Shown piece by piece: positions 4,921 through 10,167 of a DNA stretch of 10,167 bases. Position numbers and translations under genes: made by a program. The notes under the pieces are model-generated. The model made no database searches. It was not told where the DNA came from and was given only the letters and a program-made list of their open reading frames with translations. Within the stretch, counting starts at the first letter, position 1. Each line of letters starts with the position of its first letter. The DNA is taken from assembly GCA_028872685.1 (NCBI GenBank), contig JAPKEI010000079.1, positions 1 to 10,167 of the forward strand, read 5' to 3'. This stretch comes from Verrucomicrobiota bacterium. Lineage in GTDB: Bacteria > Verrucomicrobiota > Verrucomicrobiia > Limisphaerales > UBA1100.

Positions 4921-6621
4921 ATGCCCGACGAAGCAAAAGTAGAAGAGCCGAGCGTGATTGAAACCATCGCCGTCAAGGTCGATGGCAAACAAGTCGCCGT
5001 ACCCAAGCTCACGCCGGATTGGCAGGGCAAGCTCGTACCCACCACGGTGCTGCAAGCGTGCAAGCACGCGGGCATCGAAATCCCGCATTATTGTTATCAC
5101 CCCAAGCTGCCAGTGGCGGGTAATTGCCGGATGTGCCTCGTGCACGTGGGAATGCCCGGCCGACCGGGGCCCGATGGCAAACCGCCGATGAACGAGGACG
5201 GCTCGCTGAAGATTGACCCAATGGTGTTGCCGTACGAACGCGGCACGCCAAAAGGTGTCATCGGCTGCGCGACCAATTTAATTCCGGGAATGGAAATTTA
5301 CGCGAGCAGTCCAGAGACCAAAGAAATGCGCGAGGCGGTGCTGGAAAGTTTGCTCATCAATCATCCGCTCGACTGCACCATTTGCGATCAAGCCGGCGAA
5401 TGCAAGCTGCAGGAATACAGCATGGAACACGGCCAAGCCGAGAGCCAGTTTGCCGAGCAAAAAGTCCACAAGCCCAAAGCCGTGGACCTCGGCCCGCGCA
5501 TTGTGCTCGATGCCGAGCGATGCGTTTTGTGCACGCGCTGCATTCGCTTCAGCGCGGACATCGCGGGCGACGATGCGCTCGGCATTGTGAATCGCGGCAG
5601 TTACAATTCCATTGCGACTTTTCCAGGCGCGCCGTTCGACAACAATTACACCCTCAACACCGCGGACATTTGTCCCGTGGGCGCGCTCACCTCCAAGGAT
5701 TTCCGATTCCAAATGCGTGTGTGGTTTCTCAAGGAAACCAACAGCCTCTGCACCGGCTGCGCCACCGGTTGCAACACGGTAATCGGCTCGCGCGAAAACA
5801 AAATGTACCGGCAGGAGCCACGCGAAAACGATGCGGTCAATGGCCCGTGGATGTGCGACTCGGGCCGATTGGATTACAAATGGATCGGCAGCGAGAAACG
5901 TCTTTCCAAACTCAATGGCGCCACCGACTGGACCACAATCCTCGCGGAGATCACCACCAATCTCGAAAAGGCAGCGGTCACTTCAGTGGCCATTATCGCG
6001 TCGGCACGCCAAACGAATGAGGAACTTTTTTTGCTGAAAAAACTGGCCGACAAATTCGAGGCAATCACCGACTCCGTGCCGCGCAATGGCGAGGGTGATC
6101 ATCTTTTGGTGAACGCCGACAAAAACCCCAACAGCAACGGCGCGCGCCTCATCGGCATCGCCGGCGAAACGCTCGGTGCAAATCTACCGGCGATTGCCGA
6201 AGGCATCGAAAACGGCACTATTAAATCGTTAATCGTCTTTGGCGAAGATGTCACGCAACACGGCATCAGCGCAGCGCTTCTGGAAAAATTGGATTTGCTG
6301 ATTGTGAGCGATATTTTCGCCAACGCCACCACGGCGAGGGCGCATTACCTGCTGCCTGGCTGCGCGTATGCCGAGAAGCGCGGCACCTTCACAAACGTGA
6401 AAGGCCAAGTGCAAAAATTCATGAAAGCCCTCGACGCCCCTGGCAATGCCCGCGCCGAATGGGAGTTCCTGCACGAGCTCGTGGAAAACGTAACTGGTCA
6501 AAACGGGTTCAGCACCATCGAAGGGCTGTTCAACCAAATGGCTGGCGAAGTGGACGCGTTTAAAGCCAAAGAATTAAATTGGGCCGCGCTGGGTGATGAC
6601 GGAGTGACGGTGGAGATTTGA
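4921..6621 (+). CDS. nuoG: NADH-quinone oxidoreductase subunit G, iron-sulfur protein (NuoG)
   Basis: NuoG (75-kDa subunit) carries most of the Fe-S wire from NuoF towards NuoI. The 566-residue product starts with a [2Fe-2S] ferredoxin domain with N1b ligands Cys58, Cys69, Cys72 and Cys116. The N5 set follows, His148, Cys152, Cys155 and Cys161 (HPLDCTICDQAGEC), then N4, Cys201, Cys204, Cys207 and Cys251. A further set, Cys277-x2-Cys280-x3-Cys284 and Cys312, matches the N7 cluster found only in some bacteria. About 250 residues of molybdopterin-oxidoreductase-like domain follow, shorter than in E. coli or Thermus NuoG. The reading frame is uninterrupted and ends five bases before nuoH, so the short C-terminus looks natural. 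The Shine-Dalgarno is weak (GGTG at 4908-4911) and lies in the adjacent repeat element. Confidence 0.95.
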   Translation: MPDEAKVEEPSVIETIAVKVDGKQVAVPKLTPDWQGKLVPTTVLQACKHAGIEIPHYCYHPKLPVAGNCRMCLVHVGMPGRPGPDGKPPMNEDGSLKIDPMVLPYERGTPKGVIGCATNLIPGMEIYASSPETKEMREAVLESLLINHPLDCTICDQAGECKLQEYSMEHGQAESQFAEQKVHKPKAVDLGPRIVLDAERCVLCTRCIRFSADIAGDDALGIVNRGSYNSIATFPGAPFDNNYTLNTADICPVGALTSKDFRFQMRVWFLKETNSLCTGCATGCNTVIGSRENKMYRQEPRENDAVNGPWMCDSGRLDYKWIGSEKRLSKLNGATDWTTILAEITTNLEKAAVTSVAIIASARQTNEELFLLKKLADKFEAITDSVPRNGEGDHLLVNADKNPNSNGARLIGIAGETLGANLPAIAEGIENGTIKSLIVFGEDVTQHGISAALLEKLDLLIVSDIFANATTARAHYLLPGCAYAEKRGTFTNVKGQVQKFMKALDAPGNARAEWEFLHELVENVTGQNGFSTIEGLFNQMAGEVDAFKAKELNWAALGDDGVTVEI

Positions 6622-6625
6622 AAAA

Positions 6626-7678
6626 ATGACCGACTGGTTCACCAGCTTAACTCCAAACGAGCAATTCGCAATTTTCAGTTTGCTGAAAATTATGATCGCG
6701 GTGTTTACGGTGGTGCTTCCGATGGTTGCGTATTCGGTGGTGGCCGAGCGGCGCATTTCGGCGTTGATCCAAGACCGCATCGGCCCCAATCGCGTGGGGC
6801 CATTTGGCCTGCTCCAACCCGCAGCGGATGGGCTCAAGTTTATCCTCAAGGAAGACTTCACACCGGCGTACGCGCGCAAGGTATATTTCTGGCTGGCGCC
6901 GGCAGTGGCGATGGTGCCGGCGCTATTGACGTTGGCGGTGATTCCATTTGGTTCGCAACTCGGTTCGCAAAAAGCGGTCATCGCGGATTTGAATGTCGGC
7001 ATTTTGTTCACGTTCGGCATCGTGTCGCTCAGCGTGTACGGCATCGTGCTGGCGGGGTATGCGAGCAATTCCAAGTATCCATTCCTCGGCGGTATCCGCA
7101 GCAGCGCACAAATGATCTCCTACGAAATCGCGATGGGACTCAGCGTGGTGCCGGTGTTTATGTTGGTGGGCGATCTCAATTTAAGTGCCGTGATTGATTA
7201 TCAAAAAAGTGGCGCGTGGCTGATCCTCAAGCAGCCGATTGCGTTTGTGATTTTTCTGGTGGCGGCCTTCGCGGAAACCAACCGGCTGCCCTTTGATATG
7301 CCCGAGGCGGAATCGGAATTAGTGGGCGGCTATCACACCGAATACAGCTCGATGAAGTTCGCGCTGTTTTTCCTCGGCGAATACGCGGCGATGATCGCTG
7401 TGAGTGCGATGATGGTAGTGCTCTTTCTCGGCGGTTGGACCCTCCCTTTCGCCGGCCTGAACGAGACGGCCACTTCACTGGGAATGGGGCTCTTGCAAGT
7501 CGGCATTTTCATTGGCAAACTACTGCTGTTTATGGGGCTGTTTATTTGGGTGCGTTGGATGCTGCCGCGTTTCCGGTACGATCAGCTTATGGACATCGGC
7601 TGGAAACGCTTTGTGCCGCTAGCGATCGCAAACATTGTGGTGACGGCGATTTACCTGTACTTGACCCACGGAAAATAA
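6626..7678 (+). CDS. nuoH: NADH-quinone oxidoreductase subunit H (NuoH)
   Basis: NuoH (ND1 homologue) is the membrane subunit that forms the entry of the quinone tunnel and anchors the peripheral arm. The 350-residue product is hydrophobic with about eight membrane segments. After the first helix it has ERRISALIQDRIGPNRVG (41-58) and LLQPAADGLKFILKED, both hallmark motifs. The acidic cytoplasmic loop follows helix five to six: AETNRLPFDMPEAESELVGG, with Glu217, Glu227, Glu229 and Glu231, then YHTEYSS. The ATG at 6626 has GGAG at 6612-6615 about ten bases upstream and lies five bases after the nuoG stop. Confidence 0.97.
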   Translation: MTDWFTSLTPNEQFAIFSLLKIMIAVFTVVLPMVAYSVVAERRISALIQDRIGPNRVGPFGLLQPAADGLKFILKEDFTPAYARKVYFWLAPAVAMVPALLTLAVIPFGSQLGSQKAVIADLNVGILFTFGIVSLSVYGIVLAGYASNSKYPFLGGIRSSAQMISYEIAMGLSVVPVFMLVGDLNLSAVIDYQKSGAWLILKQPIAFVIFLVAAFAETNRLPFDMPEAESELVGGYHTEYSSMKFALFFLGEYAAMIAVSAMMVVLFLGGWTLPFAGLNETATSLGMGLLQVGIFIGKLLLFMGLFIWVRWMLPRFRYDQLMDIGWKRFVPLAIANIVVTAIYLYLTHGK

Positions 7679-7679
7679 A

Positions 7680-8336
7680 ATGGCCATCAAAGTCCAACGC
7701 GTGAAATTGAGCCTCTGGGAACGCCTGTTCATCCCCACCTTGTGGAATGGATTCAAGGTCACACTCAGCCATTTTCTTTCGTTCAAAAAATCAAAAGTTT
7801 ACGCCGAGAAAAACAAGGACAACAAATTCAAGGCCACACTCAGCTATCCCGAGGAACTTTGGACCGTGCCTCCCGGCTTTCGCGGCGCGCCTTATCTCGT
7901 GAGTGATCAGGATGCCGCCACCAAATGCGTAAGCTGCCAACTGTGCGAATTTGTGTGTCCACCCAAGGCCATCCGCATCACCCCACCGGGCGAGGCCGGC
8001 GATACCGCCCATCGCGAGGGCGCGGAAAAGATGCCCAAGGAATTCGAGATCGACATGCTCCGCTGCATCTTCTGCGGCTACTGCGAGGAGGTGTGCCCCG
8101 AGGAAGCCATCTATCTCGCCAAGGATTATTACGAAGGCTACGACGAAAAGATGATGCGCCGTGACTATGCCCTCACCGGCAGCAACCGCGAGGAAATGAT
8201 TTTCAACAAAGACAAACTCCTCGAACGCGGCGGCACGCATCACGATCGCATCAAGAAATGGGAAAAGAAAACGGCGGATGCGAAAGCGCAGGAAATGTTT
8301 CCGGTAGAGGATAAATCGAAGAAGGAAAGGGAATGA
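7680..8336 (+). CDS. nuoI: NADH-quinone oxidoreductase subunit I, 2x[4Fe-4S] (NuoI)
   Basis: NuoI (TYKY/23-kDa subunit) carries clusters N6a and N6b and links NuoG to cluster N2 in NuoB. The 218-residue product has an amphipathic N-terminal segment (about 10-35) that would lie along the membrane. Two ferredoxin motifs follow: Cys83-x2-Cys86-x2-Cys89-x3-CysP (CVSCQLCEFVCP) and Cys129-x2-Cys132-x2-Cys135-x3-CysP (CIFCGYCEEVCP). The C-terminal 40 or so residues are highly charged and Lys/Glu-rich, an extension of unknown role. The ATG at 7680 is one base after the nuoH stop with only a short GGAA at 7670-7673, so it probably relies on coupling to nuoH translation. Confidence 0.96.
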   Translation: MAIKVQRVKLSLWERLFIPTLWNGFKVTLSHFLSFKKSKVYAEKNKDNKFKATLSYPEELWTVPPGFRGAPYLVSDQDAATKCVSCQLCEFVCPPKAIRITPPGEAGDTAHREGAEKMPKEFEIDMLRCIFCGYCEEVCPEEAIYLAKDYYEGYDEKMMRRDYALTGSNREEMIFNKDKLLERGGTHHDRIKKWEKKTADAKAQEMFPVEDKSKKERE

Positions 8337-8339
8337 TCA

Positions 8340-8357
8340 ATGAAAATTGAAAATTAA
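8340..8357 (+). other. Five-codon leader ORF (MKIEN) before nuoJ, in a short direct repeat
   Basis: An ATG at 8340 opens a five-codon frame ending in TAA at 8355-8357, three bases before the nuoJ GTG. A strong Shine-Dalgarno-like AAGGAAAGGG lies at about 8321-8331 with good spacing to this ATG, whereas nuoJ has no Shine-Dalgarno of its own. The DNA is made of the near-tandem repeat TGAAAATT/GAAAATT (8341-8355). Ribosomes may load here, terminate and restart at the GTG. An alternative is that a small AT-rich insertion pushed nuoJ away from its ribosome site. Expression of the peptide is unproven. Confidence 0.3.
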
Positions 8358-8360
8358 CCC

Positions 8361-8873
8361 GTGGAAATCCTCTTTTACATCTTCAGCACGCTCACCCTGC
8401 TTTGCGGGGCGTTGGTAGTGTTCAACCCTTTCAGCCGCAACCCCGTGACCAGCGCGATGTTTCTCGTACTCACTATTATTTGTATGTCGGGACTGTTCGT
8501 TTTGCTCAAGGCATTCTTTTTGGCCGCGGTGCAAATCCTTGTGTACGCCGGCGCGGTGATCGTGCTGTTTCTGTTTGTTATTATGCTGCTGAACATCAAG
8601 GAAGAAGAACGCCAACGCTTCCGCAAGTTCGGCACCTTCCTCGGCGCGGCGGCGGTGGCGGGGTTGGCGTGGATTTTGGTGACCACTGTGATGAACTCCC
8701 GCGCCGGCGAACGCAGCGTGGCCAATAATGCGGGCGAGACAAAGCCGCTCGGCGAATTACTTTTCACAAACTACGTGCTGCCTTTCGAAATCGTGTCGCT
8801 GCTGTTGTTGGTGGCGATGGTCGGTTGTATTTTGCTCAGTAAAACTCCGGAGACTGAGGAGGAAACCGAATGA
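8361..8873 (+). CDS. nuoJ: NADH-quinone oxidoreductase subunit J (NuoJ)
   Basis: NuoJ (ND6 homologue) is a small membrane subunit at the quinone-proximal end of the membrane arm; its third helix takes part in coupling quinone chemistry to proton movement. The 170-residue product has five hydrophobic segments and the diagnostic FFLAAVQILVYAGAVIVLFL (about 52-71) followed by FVIMLLN. The start is GTG at 8361. An in-frame TAA lies at 8355-8357, so no longer form is possible, and the next in-frame methionine is inside the conserved region. No Shine-Dalgarno lies at normal distance. The 24-base gap after nuoI contrasts with the tight spacing elsewhere in this block. The stop overlaps the nuoK ATG. 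Confidence 0.95.
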   Translation: MEILFYIFSTLTLLCGALVVFNPFSRNPVTSAMFLVLTIICMSGLFVLLKAFFLAAVQILVYAGAVIVLFLFVIMLLNIKEEERQRFRKFGTFLGAAAVAGLAWILVTTVMNSRAGERSVANNAGETKPLGELLFTNYVLPFEIVSLLLLVAMVGCILLSKTPETEEETE

Positions 8874-9196
8874 CCGGTGTGGGCCTTGAACATTATCTCG
8901 TTGTGAGCGCGGTGTTGTTTTGCCTTGGGCTTCTGGGCGTGGTTATTCGCCGTAACCTAATCGTCATGTATATGAGCCTCGAGCTGATGCTCAACGCCGC
9001 GACTCTCGCACTCGTCGCCTTTTCTCATTTCCAACCACCAACGCCTAACGGCTCGCCGTTTGACGGACAAATTATGGTGTTCTTTATCATCACCGTGGCC
9101 GCCGCCGAAGTGGCCGTGGGCCTCGCACTGATTGTCGCCCTTTACCGCAAACGCCAAACCATCGACGTGGCCGATCTCACCTCGATGAAACTCTGA
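8870..9196 (+). CDS. nuoK: NADH-quinone oxidoreductase subunit K (NuoK)
   Basis: NuoK (ND4L homologue) is a three-helix membrane subunit in the proton path between NuoJ and NuoN. The 108-residue product has the two buried glutamates of the family: Glu38 in YMSLELMLNA and Glu80 in TVAAAEVAVGLAL. The loop between helices two and three (about 55-67, PPTPNGSPFDGQ) makes it slightly longer than the roughly 100 residues usual. The ATG at 8870 overlaps the nuoJ stop (ATGA) and has GAGGAGG immediately upstream, the best ribosome site in this part of the operon. The gap to nuoL is three bases. Confidence 0.97.
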   Translation: MTGVGLEHYLVVSAVLFCLGLLGVVIRRNLIVMYMSLELMLNAATLALVAFSHFQPPTPNGSPFDGQIMVFFIITVAAAEVAVGLALIVALYRKRQTIDVADLTSMKL

Positions 9197-9199
9197 CCC

Positions 9200-10167
9200 A
9201 TGACCGACCAAGAACTCAAGCTGACCCTCGCGATGGGCGTGCTCTTACTGCCGCTACTGGCGGCGGTGTGCATCGCCCTCGGCGCGCGGCGTTGGCGTGG
9301 CTTGAGCGCAGGCCTTTCGCTGGGGGCCTCGGTCATCGCTTTCGTGTGCAGTCTCATTTTGTTTATCAAATTTCACGGAGCACCCGCTGCTATTGTGCCG
9401 GCACCAGATGCCGCGTTCCACGGAATCCAATGGCTGCAACTGGGCGAATTTAAAGTGGGCTTCGCCGCACTCATTGATCCGCTTAGCCTGTTGATGTTGC
9501 TCATCGTCACCACCGTGGGCACGTTGGTGCAAATTTTTTCGCTGGCCTATATGCGAACCGACGCGGGCTACTCGCGCTACTTTGCCGGCCTCAGTCTGTT
9601 CCTATTTTCGATGATCGGCATCGTGCTGGCCTCCAATCTTTTGTTGCTGTTTATTTTCTGGGAACTCGTGGGCGTCTCCAGTTATCTGCTCATCAGCCAT
9701 TGGTTTGAAAAGCCCGCCGCCGCTGATGCCGGCAAAAAAGCCTTCATCACCAATCGCATTGGCGACTTTGGGTTTCTGCTTGGCATCCTGTTCGTATGGC
9801 AAATTCATGGCACACTCGACATCATTGCGCTGGCCGGCATGGGCGCGGTGACCACAACGGCGGGCTTGTTAATTTTTTGTGGCGCAGTCGGCAAGAGCGC
9901 CCAATTCCCGTTGCACGTTTGGCTGCCCGACGCCATGGAAGGGCCCACACCGGTGAGTGCCCTCATCCACGCGGCCACTATGGTGGCCGCCGGTGTGTAC
10001 ATGTTGTGCAAATTGTTCTTCCTGTTCACGGCCGACGCGCTGGTCATCATCAGTTGGGTGGGGGGAATCACCGCGCTACTTGCGGCGCTAATGGCGATTC
10101 AGCAAAACGACATCAAGCGTATCCTCGCCTATTCCACCCTGTCGCAGCTCGGCTACATGGTCATGGC
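9200..10167 (+). CDS. nuoL: NADH-quinone oxidoreductase subunit L (NuoL), N-terminal part (runs off right edge)
   Basis: NuoL (ND5 homologue) is the distal antiporter-like proton-pumping subunit. About 322 codons are visible, open to the window edge, roughly half of a typical NuoL. The proton-channel motifs are present: Glu155 in FWELVGVSSYLLI, then ITNRIGDFGFLLG, and Lys232 in GAVGKSAQFPLHVWLPDAM, followed by GPTPVSALIHAATMVAAG. The last visible part, NDIKRILAYSTLSQLGYM, is also canonical. WFEKPAAADAGKKAFITNR-type spacing distinguishes it from NuoM and NuoN. The ATG at 9200 follows nuoK by three bases without a clear Shine-Dalgarno; an internal ATG at 9233 is possible but would cut the first helix. 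nuoM and nuoN are expected next. Confidence 0.96.
   Translation, partial: MTDQELKLTLAMGVLLLPLLAAVCIALGARRWRGLSAGLSLGASVIAFVCSLILFIKFHGAPAAIVPAPDAAFHGIQWLQLGEFKVGFAALIDPLSLLMLLIVTTVGTLVQIFSLAYMRTDAGYSRYFAGLSLFLFSMIGIVLASNLLLLFIFWELVGVSSYLLISHWFEKPAAADAGKKAFITNRIGDFGFLLGILFVWQIHGTLDIIALAGMGAVTTTAGLLIFCGAVGKSAQFPLHVWLPDAMEGPTPVSALIHAATMVAAGVYMLCKLFFLFTADALVIISWVGGITALLAALMAIQQNDIKRILAYSTLSQLGYMVM

Noticed and set aside
5382..6020. A 212-codon plus-strand ORF inside nuoG, which might suggest a frameshift
   Set aside because: The nuoG frame is continuous with all cluster ligands in order. The second frame is Arg/His-rich out-of-frame translation of GC-rich DNA.

Overview
The window is most of a bacterial respiratory complex I (NADH:quinone oxidoreductase) operon. 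It carries nuoB-C-D-E-F-G-H-I-J-K plus the first third of nuoL, all on the + strand and in canonical order. Every subunit shows its family's diagnostic motifs and none looks broken. The organism is a bacterium of moderately high GC. The unfused nuoC and nuoD, the fairly short nuoG with a complete N7-type cysteine set, the lysine-rich (K/A/P/S) protein next door and the style of the intergenic repeats suggest Verrucomicrobiota or a relative. That placement is inference from style, not a phylogenetic result.

Layout. Positions 1-249 (- strand) hold the start of a very lysine-rich, histone-H1-tail-like protein that runs off the left edge. Positions 250-479 are a divergent intergenic region with a sigma70-like promoter for the lysine-rich gene, a hairpin that could cover its Shine-Dalgarno, and a perfect dyad matching the CRP-type operator TGTGA-N6-TCACA. 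Positions 480-3314 hold nuoB-C-D-E, joined by 1-4 base stop/start overlaps. Positions 3315-3472 hold a complete tRNA-Gln(CUG) on the opposite strand, whose promoter abuts the nuoF start. Positions 3473-4789 are nuoF. Positions 4790-4920 hold a MITE/REP-like inverted-repeat element with two internal hairpins, ending next to the nuoG start codon. Positions 4921-10167 hold nuoG-H-I-J-K-L, tightly packed. No gene-free stretch exceeds 300 bases; the longest is 250-479.

How the genes work together. NuoE, F and G form the NADH-oxidising arm (FMN plus a chain of Fe-S clusters). NuoB, C, D and I form the connecting module that carries electrons to cluster N2 and quinone. NuoH, J, K and L are membrane subunits that move protons. 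NuoA is not next to nuoB, where it usually lies, and nuoM/nuoN would be expected beyond the right edge.

I found no undescribed multi-gene system. The unusual content is in the gaps: an antisense tRNA gene and a structured repeat inside an essential-type operon, the CRP-like dyad upstream of it, and an SD-bearing five-codon leader ORF before nuoJ.
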